A stretch of DNA of 64,000 nucleotides from JAQGMV01 sp035626595 (GTDB lineage Bacteria > Pseudomonadota > Gammaproteobacteria > Burkholderiales > SG8-41). The stretch's first letter is position 1. The number at the start of each line of letters is the position of its first letter. The translations under genes and the position numbers were made by a program. This document shows positions 24,203 through 33,214 of the stretch, piece after piece. Under the pieces are notes generated by a model. It was not told the origin of the DNA, ran no database searches, and saw only the letters and a program-made list of their open reading frames with translations. Where the stretch lies: the NCBI GenBank assembly GCA_035626595.1, contig DASPNJ010000114.1:15237-79236 (forward strand), written 5' to 3'.

Positions 24203-25261
24203 ATGACTATTGGGGAGATTACGAGCGTTCTGAGGAGGCAAGTCGGAAATCAGGAGTATTACTTCGGCACTATCGAATCAGACAAGCTTAAGGGCGTCAC
24301 GTTTGTGCCTGTAGTGGAGCAAAGCGGAAAGACCTATCTCAACGAGCAAACGACCGAGGGCTACCAGCGGCCGGGCTCGCGCAGTCGCATGCGATTATTT
24401 ATGTCCTATTTGCGTGACCATCCCAATGCTGTAGTGCCACCGATCATCTTGTCGGGCAGGGCATGGAGGTTTGAATCGTCCGGCAGCGATCCGAATTACG
24501 GCCGGCTGCTTATCGACGGGCCTGCTGCCATCATTGATGGTCAGCACCGGGCCGGGGGGTATATAGCTTTACTAGAGGAGGCCGAACAAAAACGGCCAGT
24601 CGATTTCATCGTTCTCGTCGGTCTTGATGTCGATGCAGAAAAAACAGAATTCCTGACCGTCAACACGACACAGAAGGGCGTGCCGAAATCGCTGACGGCG
24701 TATTTAGAAGGTAGTCTGGAGGCGGAGCTCGCGTGGCTGTTGAATTCTGAGGACGATAGCCCGTTCAAAGGCCGCATCGCACGCACAGGAATGAGCCGCG
24801 AGAAGCTGTTTGCGTTACACAGTGTGGCCAAGAATATTCAGCGAACTTTCGATCATGGAAAGCTCGTCAACCTTGACGCTGATACAAAGCTTGATTACTT
24901 GACGCGCTATTGGACAATAATCTCAGATGAGCTAGAGGAGGAATGGTCGGACATCAAAAGGCTAGATGATCCGGAATCAAAGGGCAAAAATGACTTTGAC
25001 TTTAAGCTTCTCGAATTAACCGGGTTTATCGTGTGGTCCCTATTGGGCCCGGAGATTCTCGGTCGCAGCTATGTCGAGGGTATGGGAATGAACTGGGACA
25101 ATGTCCGTAAGCTAGTTCGTACATGTGGTCGGATTGACTGGTCCAAGACTGGCAAATACATCGGACGAACTGGCGAAGCGGGGGCGCGAGCGATTAAGCA
25201 GGACATGGAACGATTACTGCCGGCGGATTCATCGCCGGTGCAAGAAGACGAAGGTCACTAA
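24203..25261 (+). CDS. DGQHR-domain protein, DndB-like
   Basis: A 352-residue protein with the family hallmark AAIIDGQHRAGGY (DGQHR at 112-116), then FIVLVGLDVDAEKTEFLTVN and TTQKGVPKSL. DndB proteins are negative regulators or sulfur-level modulators of dnd operons, and DGQHR proteins recur in DNA-modification islands. Two adjacent ATGs (24200, 24203) follow a GGGGGA ribosome-binding site; the second has better spacing. The stop overlaps the convergent methyltransferase stop by three bases. Expected to control expression or activity of the local modification system. Confidence 0.82.
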   Translation: MTIGEITSVLRRQVGNQEYYFGTIESDKLKGVTFVPVVEQSGKTYLNEQTTEGYQRPGSRSRMRLFMSYLRDHPNAVVPPIILSGRAWRFESSGSDPNYGRLLIDGPAAIIDGQHRAGGYIALLEEAEQKRPVDFIVLVGLDVDAEKTEFLTVNTTQKGVPKSLTAYLEGSLEAELAWLLNSEDDSPFKGRIARTGMSREKLFALHSVAKNIQRTFDHGKLVNLDADTKLDYLTRYWTIISDELEEEWSDIKRLDDPESKGKNDFDFKLLELTGFIVWSLLGPEILGRSYVEGMGMNWDNVRKLVRTCGRIDWSKTGKYIGRTGEAGARAIKQDMERLLPADSSPVQEDEGH

Positions 25262-27849
25262 TCAACCGCGGCGGCCACGCCGCGAAACGGGCGAGGTATT
25301 AACCGGCCGCTCGTATTAGCGTGCATCTCAATAGCTTCCTGCTTCATGTCGGGCCCAAAACTGACGTGCAGGGGCCGGTCCCTGGCATACACATAGAGAC
25401 GGTCGAACGGGGTGTTTTGCATGATCCAGTGCGCTACTTCGTACATGTCTTCATGCTCGACAATGAAGTCGACCGCGGCGCCGCGGCGAGAACATATAAA
25501 TTTGCCGGTTTTCCTACGTTCGCACGCGGCATGCTGATCAAGCTCCGGTGCAGTTCGTTTTCTGACGTGTGCTGCAAGTTTTTCGGAGCAGAAGGCATAG
25601 GTAAGGCGGATCATCCCGAAGTATTCGATAACCGGATCCAGCACGTTCACAGCAAGCTCATAGAGCGCCGTGTAACTTTCGGGGTTTTGTGGCAAGTTTC
25701 CGATGCCGGTGTTAGCTTGCGCCTCACCGCAATGGATCAGCTGCCGATACGTAAGAAATTGTCCGCAGAGCTCGTCAAGACTAGGGACGTTCGTTGCGCG
25801 TACCAGTTGAAAACCTTCCACTGCCCAGCGATCAGCGCTTAGCGCCCGCTGGAAATGGTCGGGCGGCGGCCCGAAACCCGACAGATCGAGGCCGCGAACG
25901 CGCTGCAGAGTCTCATCGAAAGCCGCTTGTTCTGCATAGTGCGGAAACTCTTCGTTCACATATCGAGATTTCAAGTACAGATGCGGCGGCTGATATTGCC
26001 CTTCGTACTTGAAAATATCAACGCTCTGCGATTTGAGATTCAGCTTGACGCGTTCTACTAGTAGCGGAAGCGGTTGCTCTTCGAAATTTTCGAATCGCAT
26101 CAGTGTCAGCTTGCCGGAGTTCATGTGAATTTTCACCAGGTCGGCTGTGCGGATGTCTCCGTATAGCAGCGTGCCGCATTCGATATATACCCGTAGGATA
26201 GCGGGTAAGCGCTCCACCAAACTAGTATGTAACTGCAGGGATTGTCCTTCCTCTAACCAGCCCAACCCCTCCTCAGCGGCACGAGCGCATGCCTCCGACA
26301 ATTGCTCTCGATCGGCAATTCTGAAAAGTACGTCTCGTGCAGCTGCCTGTGCCGACGCGTAGCTGCCGAAGAATGCTCGGATATCTCTCTGAAGGTGATG
26401 GTTGAGCTGCTTGTACGGCGAACGTTTAGCGAACTGTGCGATCGCTAAATAAACCAAGGCGTCCGCTATCCGCGCCTGACGCGCCTGCTGAATGAGCGCA
26501 ACATCCTTGACCTTGCTTAAGCAGCGAATTGCTCTGCGTATCGAGCCAAACTGGCGGATGAGCTCTTGAGAGTCACCAACTTCGTCGATCTCGGGCTGTC
26601 GTCCTAGTTTTAGCCAAGTAAGCCATAGCGCCTCCAAAAGCTCCTTGTGAGCTTCATATTCGACTTCAGCTTTGCGCGGCCTTGCTTGCCGAATCGAAAC
26701 GCGTTCAAGACGCGTCAGGCGTTGCAGCAGCGTCGTGCTTCGTTGTCGGCCAATTAGAAACTGTTGTTCGAGAGCCTTGTCGCGGAAGACGAAAAACACC
26801 CCAGGCGTGACCGGCAACGGTTCTTCATCAAGTGCTTGCGAGATGAACGCCGCGATCTCCGCTTGCGAGTAATACTTTTGGAAAGTGCTGCGGGACGTGA
26901 TCCAACCATCTCGGTATGGTCGACCGTTAGAAGTGAGCTGGCCACTCAGCATCACCGCCACGGCTAGTACGCGCCGTGCTAACGAGTAAGCTCGTTGCAG
27001 AGCATGCACACGTTCATCGAAGTCTTCGATGACGTTAACAACGAAGCCTAGGTTTACTACATCTCCCTCGACGAGAGGATTTGTCGGTGCATAATGTGGG
27101 TCCCAGCCTAATGCGGCAATTCCATTTTCCGTGAGCCCTCGAACGTCATCGCCGCGCCCACAGCCATAGTCGAACACTGTTGTATCAGGACTGATGAGCC
27201 CGTACCGGGCTAGTGCCTGGATAGGAGCGGAAAAGCCGTTGCGAGCGAGCGCGGTTAAGTGCCTAGCGATAGCGGGTGCAGCAACGCCGGCAGCGCAAGC
27301 GTCATTCTCTTCCGTCATTGCAACATCGTTCCCAAGCGGAACGAAGCTTGAACCGCTTAGCGCATACCCTTTGCTGCGAATGAGTGCTAGCCAGCTTTCG
27401 CGAAATCCGATTCTGTGCGGCTCGTCGAACAGCCCGATATTCTCTGCTGCACGAGTGACCTGCTCGAATTCCACACGCTTTGGATCTACTGACGAGAGCA
27501 ACAGCTCCTTCCGATGCAAAATGGGAGGATTCGTGGAGTTCGAATAATCTCGGCGCTTTACACAGCCGGTCCTGAAATCAACCAGCCATGAGTATCTGAG
27601 CTGAGGAAAGGGGTCCTCAACAAATGCAGGATAGCTAAGCAGCGCTACAACCTGAAGAGACTCGTCGATTCGCGCAACGTTATAGTCATCGCCGCGCCGA
27701 ATGGACGCAGCGTTCTCAGCACGCTCAATTGTGTTGAGTTGATCATCAGCGAGTGCTGAAAAATTGGAGGTGTGTATGTATCGATGCCGCGCGACCAACT
27801 TTCCAGTTGTCGGCGGGTGCTTTGGATGCTCAGCGGCAGCTACGTCCAT
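25258..27849 (-). CDS. DNA phosphorothioation-associated putative methyltransferase
   Basis: An 863-residue protein. The N-terminal domain (KLVARHRYIHTSNFSAL...) and central segment ARHLTALARNGFSAPIQAL, followed by VFDYGCGRGDDVRGL (SAM-binding glycine motif about 225-239) and VVNLGFVVNVIED, match the methyltransferases repeatedly annotated as phosphorothioation-associated (TIGR04096 type, from memory). A long C-terminal region (about 380-863) has no motif I can name. It is the only minus-strand gene of the cluster, convergent with the DndB-like gene. It may act on modified DNA or as a self-protection factor; activity is unproven. Confidence 0.8.
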   Translation of the reverse strand: MDVAAAEHPKHPPTTGKLVARHRYIHTSNFSALADDQLNTIERAENAASIRRGDDYNVARIDESLQVVALLSYPAFVEDPFPQLRYSWLVDFRTGCVKRRDYSNSTNPPILHRKELLLSSVDPKRVEFEQVTRAAENIGLFDEPHRIGFRESWLALIRSKGYALSGSSFVPLGNDVAMTEENDACAAGVAAPAIARHLTALARNGFSAPIQALARYGLISPDTTVFDYGCGRGDDVRGLTENGIAALGWDPHYAPTNPLVEGDVVNLGFVVNVIEDFDERVHALQRAYSLARRVLAVAVMLSGQLTSNGRPYRDGWITSRSTFQKYYSQAEIAAFISQALDEEPLPVTPGVFFVFRDKALEQQFLIGRQRSTTLLQRLTRLERVSIRQARPRKAEVEYEAHKELLEALWLTWLKLGRQPEIDEVGDSQELIRQFGSIRRAIRCLSKVKDVALIQQARQARIADALVYLAIAQFAKRSPYKQLNHHLQRDIRAFFGSYASAQAAARDVLFRIADREQLSEACARAAEEGLGWLEEGQSLQLHTSLVERLPAILRVYIECGTLLYGDIRTADLVKIHMNSGKLTLMRFENFEEQPLPLLVERVKLNLKSQSVDIFKYEGQYQPPHLYLKSRYVNEEFPHYAEQAAFDETLQRVRGLDLSGFGPPPDHFQRALSADRWAVEGFQLVRATNVPSLDELCGQFLTYRQLIHCGEAQANTGIGNLPQNPESYTALYELAVNVLDPVIEYFGMIRLTYAFCSEKLAAHVRKRTAPELDQHAACERRKTGKFICSRRGAAVDFIVEHEDMYEVAHWIMQNTPFDRLYVYARDRPLHVSFGPDMKQEAIEMHANTSGRLIPRPFRGVAAAVD

Positions 27850-27953
27850 GCTCTTCCGCGATGCGTGATCCCAGGTGCGGCTTGATCATTGCGAAGCGCT
27901 GTAGCGTTTGGTCGTTGCGCGCGTCGCCCGCGAGGAGACTAGCCCTACGTTCA

Positions 27954-27959
27954 TATAAT
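27954..27959 (+). promoter_or_regulatory. Candidate -10 box TATAAT
   Basis: A consensus -10 sits in the 139-bp divergent gap, about 30 bp before the two-TM gene's start. No good -35 is seen, and the overlapping TATTAT on the other strand could serve the methyltransferase gene instead. Confidence 0.4.
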
Positions 27960-27988
27960 ACTCGCGGCACTAAGCTGTGAGGATCGCG

Positions 27989-28792
27989 ATGGCGAAGAAA
28001 GAGCGTGAGGATACAAAGGCGTTGACGCGTGTAGTCACAAACTACGCTGCGGTAATTGTTGCGATAGGGTTGATGGTGGTTAGTATGTTGCTCCTTGTCT
28101 TCACTCATGGGGCGACGACTTGGTATGGCGCACTTGGCCGTGAAGTAGGCGCCATTATCTTTGCGGCAGCTGTAATACATCTAACGTGGGACCTCGTGCT
28201 GAAGCGCGCACTCATGAAGGAGCTATGGGCGTACGCAAAATTGTCTAGTGACGTAGCACGTGCTGGTGTGGTGTCTGTAGATCTCGTACAGAGCTTTCAA
28301 ACGGAGGTGGACTGGGATTCGCTGTTTGAGGGTGCGAAGACGTTTACTAGCTTCTTTGCATACGCTAGTACATGGAGGCACTCGTGTGAGCACCACTTAA
28401 GAGCCCTGGCAGACGATTCCGAAGCAAGAGTGACGATGTTTCTTCCGGATCCTGCCGACCAATGCGTGCTCAGCAAACTAGCTGCAGCCTATGACTCGAC
28501 GCCGCAGGAGGTCGCCAGCAAAATTAGAGCGGCAGCTGAGGAACTGCGTCACATTTTCAGAGGCAAAAAAGGGGACCCGCTTAACCTCATATATGTGCCC
28601 GCAATTCCGCATCACACCTTTTATCGCTTCGATTCAGGGGCAATAATTACTTTTACGAAACATGGGAAGGGACGCGGAGACGTTCTTGCGATCGGAGTGA
28701 AAAGACAAGGGTGGTTGTGGAACTATCTCGACGGTGAAATTCAGGCGTTGCGACAAGAAGGCACGCCAGCATCTGAGGAGCAGAGTGAGTAA
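27989..28792 (+). CDS. Two-TM membrane protein with a cytoplasmic domain
   Basis: A 267-residue protein with two transmembrane helices (about 20-39 and 52-68) and a 190-residue soluble C-terminal domain. That domain (FFAYASTWRHSCEHHLRAL, ARVTMFLPDP, LIYVPAIPHHTFYRFD, AIITF) has the alternating strand/helix layout of PLD-like or DUF5919-like folds, but I see no HKD catalytic motif. ATG at 27989 with a GAGGAT ribosome-binding site. It overlaps the exonuclease gene. In an anti-phage island a membrane-anchored sensor or effector is plausible, but function is unknown. Confidence 0.6.
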   Translation: MAKKEREDTKALTRVVTNYAAVIVAIGLMVVSMLLLVFTHGATTWYGALGREVGAIIFAAAVIHLTWDLVLKRALMKELWAYAKLSSDVARAGVVSVDLVQSFQTEVDWDSLFEGAKTFTSFFAYASTWRHSCEHHLRALADDSEARVTMFLPDPADQCVLSKLAAAYDSTPQEVASKIRAAAEELRHIFRGKKGDPLNLIYVPAIPHHTFYRFDSGAIITFTKHGKGRGDVLAIGVKRQGWLWNYLDGEIQALRQEGTPASEEQSE

Positions 28793-29426
28793 AACCGGCC
28801 GCCTGATCGATCGCTCCAGGATTGCGTTAGCTGAAGGCGACATTTCCGCCGAGCAGTTTTCGGCCTTTGCGAATGCGAGTCAGATAGCGTGGGACATCGA
28901 GACCACAGGTCTTGATTGGAAAGGCGGGCGGATCGCGACGTGTCAGCTCTTTTCGACTGTCGTTGCGGCTCCTGTAATAGTGAGAATTCAATCCGGTGTT
29001 CCGAAACGGCTAGTTGAACTGTTAGAAAGTCCGGGACCACAAAAGCTGTTCCACCACGCGTGCTTTGATCTCAGATTCATGAGTTACGCGTGGGGTTGCA
29101 AAGCGATCAATATTGCGTGCACCAAGGTGGCATCGAAGATTCTATTGGATGTGGAGAAACATAGCCTTGACGTTCTCGTAGGTAAGTACTTAGGTGTCAC
29201 CCTTGCAAAGCAATTCGCAACCTCCGATTGGACAGTCGCGAAGCTCAGCGACGGGCAGGTGATGTACGCGGCGTCGGACGTAATTTATCTGCCGGCGCTT
29301 TACGACGCCCTGCGGAATGCGCTATGCGGCGTTGGTAGATGGGAACTGGCTTTGCGCTCGTTCGAATATATTCCGACTCGTGTGGAGCTCGACATGCAAG
29401 GCAGCGGCGATGTATTCACGTATTAG
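28785..29426 (+). CDS. DEDD-type 3'-5' exonuclease (RNase D / DnaQ-like)
   Basis: A 213-residue exonuclease domain protein. Exo I is IAWDIETTGLD (D37, E39), Exo II is KLFHHACFDLRFM, and Exo III is MYAASDVIYLPALYD, the DEDDy arrangement of RNase D and Pol I-type proofreading domains. I chose the GTG at 28785, preceded by GAGGAG and overlapping the upstream gene's stop. It lacks the HRDC domain of true RNase D, so it is an isolated nuclease domain. In this island it may process nicked or invading DNA. Confidence 0.78.
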   Translation: MSKTGRLIDRSRIALAEGDISAEQFSAFANASQIAWDIETTGLDWKGGRIATCQLFSTVVAAPVIVRIQSGVPKRLVELLESPGPQKLFHHACFDLRFMSYAWGCKAINIACTKVASKILLDVEKHSLDVLVGKYLGVTLAKQFATSDWTVAKLSDGQVMYAASDVIYLPALYDALRNALCGVGRWELALRSFEYIPTRVELDMQGSGDVFTY

Positions 29427-29737
29427 TGCGCCTTGTTGCCCCAGCGATCTATGTGAGCGGTTCTCCTCGCACAATACTACGGTCGCTACCGATAGAGGGA
29501 TCAAATCGGCCGCGTTCCCACAATGCCGTGTAGCGATCGGACACGGTCTTTGGATGGATTTGGATGCGTGCCGTCTAAAAGCTGCTAGGGCTTTCCAACA
29601 TTTTGCGTAAGGGCGCGCCTTGCACTTGGCTTCGGAGTTCGCCGCGTGTAGATGCTGAGTATTTCGTGCGCGACGTCGTGACCGCACGGCTTTTTTGCGG
29701 TTTGCACGCCTCGAACATGGCCATTTAGAATATCAAA
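29427..29737. other. 311-bp intergenic stretch at the right edge of the island
   Basis: No convincing gene on either strand. Base composition changes here from the AT-richer island to the GC-rich host-like sequence. Its right end carries the antitoxin promoter region. I see no direct repeat or tRNA that would mark an attachment site. Confidence 0.5.
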
Positions 29738-29745
29738 ATGGACAT
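29717..29745. promoter_or_regulatory. Inverted repeat over the antitoxin start (candidate operator)
   Basis: ATGGCCATTT (29717-29726) and AAATGGACAT (29736-29745) form a 9-of-10 inverted repeat with a 9-bp AT-rich spacer overlapping the antitoxin ATG, as for Phd-type autoregulation. Confidence 0.5.
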
Positions 29746-29983
29746 TTCAGTGACCGAGTTCAAGCACCGCTGCCTGGAAATCATTCGCCGGGTGGAGGAA
29801 AGCGGGAAACCGGTAGCTATCACCCGCCGCGGCAAGGTCGTGGCACGGCTGCAGCCTGCCCTGCGGGGGAGTGAGCGTCGCGATCTCAAGCCGTGGGAGC
29901 AGCTTCGCGCGATGGGAGGGCGCCTGCTGGCTGAGCCGGGTGAATCCGTAATAAGGGACGAAGAGTTCGACGCACTGCGTTGA
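29738..29983 (+). CDS. Phd/YefM-family antitoxin
   Basis: An 81-residue protein beginning MDISVTEFKHRCLEIIRRVE with ESGKPVAITRRGKVVARL, the standard Phd/YefM DNA-binding fold, and an acidic C-terminal tail that would bind the toxin. It overlaps the PIN-domain gene. An inverted repeat at the start codon suggests autorepression. GC-rich codon use matches the host rather than the adjacent island. Confidence 0.85.
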   Translation: MDISVTEFKHRCLEIIRRVEESGKPVAITRRGKVVARLQPALRGSERRDLKPWEQLRAMGGRLLAEPGESVIRDEEFDALR

Positions 29984-30381
29984 GCGTCCTGCTCGATACG
30001 CACGTTTGGATCTGGTGGTTGACGCCGGAGTCTCGATTGACCGCGAGAGAGCGTCTGGCGCTCGATCGTGCGGCTGAGACTCGTGAGTTGCACATTGCGG
30101 CGATCAGTCTGTGGGAGGCGCAGGTCCTTCATGCGAGAAAGCGTATCGAGCTGCCTGTGCCCTTTGCCGAGTGGATCGCTCATGCGGCAGATCCGCGCAT
30201 GTTGACGGTGCTGCCGCTCGATGTCGACGTAATCGTTGCCGCCGATGCGCTGCCCGCGGGTTTTCATGGCGACCCGGCGGATCGCCTGATCGTTGCCACG
30301 GCGCGCGCGCATGCGCTGGCACTGGCGACGCACGATACGGAGATTCGCAGATCACGTGTCGTTACCTTGTGGAAGGCTTAG
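29980..30381 (+). CDS. vapC: PIN-domain toxin
   Basis: A 133-residue PIN ribonuclease. Metal-binding acidic residues lie in LLDTHVWIW (D6), SLWEAQVL, GDPADRLIVATA and THDTEI. The TTG start overlaps the antitoxin stop, giving tight coupling. The next gene starts five bases downstream, so the NERD-helicase may be co-transcribed. Confidence 0.85.
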   Translation: MSVLLDTHVWIWWLTPESRLTARERLALDRAAETRELHIAAISLWEAQVLHARKRIELPVPFAEWIAHAADPRMLTVLPLDVDVIVAADALPAGFHGDPADRLIVATARAHALALATHDTEIRRSRVVTLWKA

Positions 30382-30386
30382 CCTGA

Positions 30387-32030
30387 TTGGCTAAAGTCTT
30401 CCCTTCCGGCTGGCGCGAGCTCGCCGCCACCGGCGCCGCCGAGCGCGAGCGCCGCACGCTGGAAGTGCTCGCCGCGGGGCTCCCCGACAGCTACACCATC
30501 TACCACGGCGTTCACTGGACGCGCGTCGAGTCGAACAACTACGCGATCGTCGGCGAGATCGATTTCGCCGTGATGGGGCCGACCGGGAAGCTCCTGCTGA
30601 TCGAGCAGAAGACCGGTTGGCTCACGGAGACCGTTCACGGCCTCATCAAGAAGTATCCCGGGAAGGACAAGAGCGTGCACTTCCAGATGGCGCGCAACGC
30701 CGATGCGCTGCACGCGCGCCTGCGGCAGTACTGTCAGCGCGAGACCACGCTGGTCGTATCATTGCTCTATTGCCCCGACTACACCGTGAAGCAGCCCGGC
30801 TCCGCGGGTATCGATCCGTCGCGTATCGTCGACGCGGGACGAAAAGCTCGCCTGATCGAGGTGATCCGCGGCATCCTGCCCGAGACGGGCGATGTCCTCG
30901 CCGCGAAACCGAAGATCCACCGCTTTCTCTGCGACATCCTTCAGCTCGTCCCGGATGTCCAGGCGGTGATCGGCGAAGCGGGCGCGCTGTACACGCGGCT
31001 CTCTGGCGGTCTTGCGCACTGGGCGCGCAGGATCGAATGCGATCCGTTTCGCCTGCGCGTCATCGGCACGGCGGGCTCTGGCAAGACGCAGCTCGCGCTG
31101 GCGGTCTATCGCGACGCGACCGACGCGGGACGCCGGCCGCTCTACGTCTGCTACAACCGGCCGCTGGCGGACCACATCGCGCTCATCGTTCCCGCCGGTG
31201 GTGAGGTGGCGACCTATCATCAATTGGGCGAGCAGGTGTATCGGGCCCAGGGGCATACGCCCGACTTCACGCAACCCGGCGTGTTCGCGCGCCTCGAAGC
31301 CGCGCTGGACGCCCATGTGCCGGACGAGGCCGCGCGCTTCGACGAGCTGATCGTCGACGAGGGCCAGGATTTCGAGGAGGGCTGGGCCGCGAACCTGCTG
31401 CGCTTCCTGCGTCCCGGCGGGCGCGCGTGGTGGCTGGAAGACCCGATGCAGAACCTCTACGGGCGCGCGCCGATCGCGCTGCCCGGCTGGGTGACGTTGC
31501 GTTCGGACACGAACTACCGGAGTCCGAAGGACATCCTGAGTATCCTCAATCGTGCGTTGCCGCTCGAGCATCCGGTGGAGGCAGGCAGCCCGCTGACGGG
31601 CTCGGAGGTCGAGATCCTTACATACGGCGATACCAGCGACCTCATCGCGAAGACCACGCTCGCGATCACGCAGTGTGTGCGTCTGGGCTTCAAGCGTCCG
31701 GACATCGCGTTGATCACCTTCCGCGGGCGTGAGCACTCGAAGCTCACGCCCTTCGACCGGCTCGGCCCCTACACGCTGCGCGCGCCGACCGGGCAGTACG
31801 ATCTTCTCGGCAAGCCGATCTACACCGAAGGCGACGTGCTCATTGACTCAGTGCATCGGTTCAAGGGCCGCGCAGCGCCGTGCGTGGTGCTGACCGAGAT
31901 CGACTTCGAGACGCTCGACGAGCAGGCGGTGCGCAGGATCTTCGTGGGGGCGACGCGGGCGACGATGAAGCTGACGCTCGTGATATCGGAGACTTCGGCC
32001 AAGGTGCTGATGGACCGGGTGCCCGGCTGA
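30387..32030 (+). CDS. NERD nuclease domain fused to superfamily I helicase
   Basis: A 547-residue protein. The N-terminal NERD-type nuclease region shows GEIDFAV (D59) and LLLIEQKTG (E73, K75), a PD-(D/E)XK arrangement. The C-terminal part is UvrD/Rep-like: Walker A GTAGSGKT (227-234), Walker B FDELIVDEGQDF, DTNYRSP and the late VDS-type motif DSVHRFKGRAAPCVVL. Such proteins are linked to DNA processing and are common in defence neighbourhoods. The TTG start lies five bases after the toxin stop. Confidence 0.82.
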   Translation: MAKVFPSGWRELAATGAAERERRTLEVLAAGLPDSYTIYHGVHWTRVESNNYAIVGEIDFAVMGPTGKLLLIEQKTGWLTETVHGLIKKYPGKDKSVHFQMARNADALHARLRQYCQRETTLVVSLLYCPDYTVKQPGSAGIDPSRIVDAGRKARLIEVIRGILPETGDVLAAKPKIHRFLCDILQLVPDVQAVIGEAGALYTRLSGGLAHWARRIECDPFRLRVIGTAGSGKTQLALAVYRDATDAGRRPLYVCYNRPLADHIALIVPAGGEVATYHQLGEQVYRAQGHTPDFTQPGVFARLEAALDAHVPDEAARFDELIVDEGQDFEEGWAANLLRFLRPGGRAWWLEDPMQNLYGRAPIALPGWVTLRSDTNYRSPKDILSILNRALPLEHPVEAGSPLTGSEVEILTYGDTSDLIAKTTLAITQCVRLGFKRPDIALITFRGREHSKLTPFDRLGPYTLRAPTGQYDLLGKPIYTEGDVLIDSVHRFKGRAAPCVVLTEIDFETLDEQAVRRIFVGATRATMKLTLVISETSAKVLMDRVPG

Positions 32031-32035
32031 CATCC

Positions 32036-32215
32036 GTGCGCCACGGGATTGCTTCGTCGCTGCCACTCCTCGCAATGACGGCGACTGCACGGTTCGGCGT
32101 GCGCCAGGGGATTGCTTCGTCGCTGCCGCTCCTCGCAATGACGGCGACTGCACGTTCGGCGTGCGCCACGGGATTGCTTCGTCGCTGCCGCTCCTCGCAA
32201 TGACAGCGACTGCAC
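32036..32215. repeat. Three tandem family A repeats
   Basis: Units start at 32036, 32099 and 32161 (63- and 62-bp spacing). Each runs GTGCGCCA(C/G)GGGATTG to CTCCTCGCAATGAC. They are almost identical and all oriented opposite to the copies at 9.4 kb. Confidence 0.9.
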
Positions 32216-32245
32216 GATGCGACGGCCCACGCAGCCGACGCTTGA

Positions 32246-33214
32246 TCAGCCGAGCGGCTTGATCTTCGCCTTGCGGATGAGCTGGCGCCAGAGCTCCATC
32301 TCCTGGCGCATGAAGGCGCCGAATTCGTTCAGGCCCAGGAAATCGACTTCAGTGCCGGCGGCGACGAGCTTTCTGCGGCCGTCTTCCGATTCGGTCATCG
32401 CCTTCAACTCGGCGTGGAGCTGCTTGATCTTCTGCTGCGGCGTGCCGGTGGGTGCGGTGATGCCGTGCCACTGCACCGTCGCGTAGCCCGGCACGCCGGA
32501 CTGCGCGATCGTCGGCGTATCCGGGAGCGTCGCGCTGCGCCGGGCGCCGGTAGTCGCGAGCACGCGGACCTTGTTTGCCTTGATGTGCGGCAGGATCGAC
32601 GGAATGGTCGCGAGCATGGCCTGTGTCTCGCCGCCGAGGAGACCCACGACGCCCGGTCCGCCGCTCTTGTATTCGACGATGACGACGTCGATGCCGGCCA
32701 TGCTCTTGAAGAGCTCGCTCGCCATCGTGGTGTGCGCGCCGGGACCTGACCCCGAGAAGTTGATCGCGCCGGGCTTGCGCTTCGCGAGCGCGATCAGGTC
32801 CGGCAGCGATTTCACCTCCAGCGTCGGGTGCACGACGAGCGCGAGATGCACGTCCGCGAGCTTGGCGATCGGCGAGAACGCTTTCTCCAGATCGTAGGGG
32901 AGCTTGCGCAGCGCCGGCAGCGTCATCTGCGAGCCGCTCACCAGCAGCAGCGTGTGGCCGTCGGCGGGGGCTTTGACCGCGGTCTCCACGCCGATCGCGC
33001 CACCGGCGCCGCCGCGGTTGTCCACGACGACGGACGTCCCGAAGCGCTCGCCGAGATAAGCGCCCGCGATGCGCGCGACGATATCGGTGCTGCCGCCCGG
33101 CGCGGTGGGAACGATGAGGCGCAGCGGCTTCGTTGCGTAACTGTCGGCGGTTGCAGCGCCGGCGGCGGCCGGTATCACCGCCGCGAGGGTGAGGATGAGC
33201 GTGCCCGCCTTCAT
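32246..33214 (-). CDS. Bug/TctC-family receptor
   Basis: A 322-residue receptor with a signal peptide (MKAGTLILTLAAVIPAAAGA). The frame is open far upstream through the aldolase gene, but the ATG at 33212-33214, overlapping the aldolase stop as ATGA, is the sensible start. APGGSTDIVAR, PADGHTLLLV and VEYKSGGPG mark the binding fold. It is the last gene of the set PrpD, aldolase, Bug, suggesting that this receptor delivers the acid handled by those enzymes. Confidence 0.93.
   Translation of the reverse strand: MKAGTLILTLAAVIPAAAGAATADSYATKPLRLIVPTAPGGSTDIVARIAGAYLGERFGTSVVVDNRGGAGGAIGVETAVKAPADGHTLLLVSGSQMTLPALRKLPYDLEKAFSPIAKLADVHLALVVHPTLEVKSLPDLIALAKRKPGAINFSGSGPGAHTTMASELFKSMAGIDVVIVEYKSGGPGVVGLLGGETQAMLATIPSILPHIKANKVRVLATTGARRSATLPDTPTIAQSGVPGYATVQWHGITAPTGTPQQKIKQLHAELKAMTESEDGRRKLVAAGTEVDFLGLNEFGAFMRQEMELWRQLIRKAKIKPLG

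Noticed and set aside
17290..29737. Island bounded by tRNA or direct-repeat attachment sites
   Set aside because: I could not find a tRNA, an integrase or matching direct repeats at the edges; the island call rests on gene content and composition only.
29427..29737. A gene in the 311-bp gap right of the exonuclease
   Set aside because: The longest frames are short, lack ribosome-binding sites and show no recognisable pattern.
32036..32215. Possible CRISPR or small-RNA array
   Set aside because: Units are nearly identical along their whole length, so there are no unique spacers; they belong to the dispersed repeat family.
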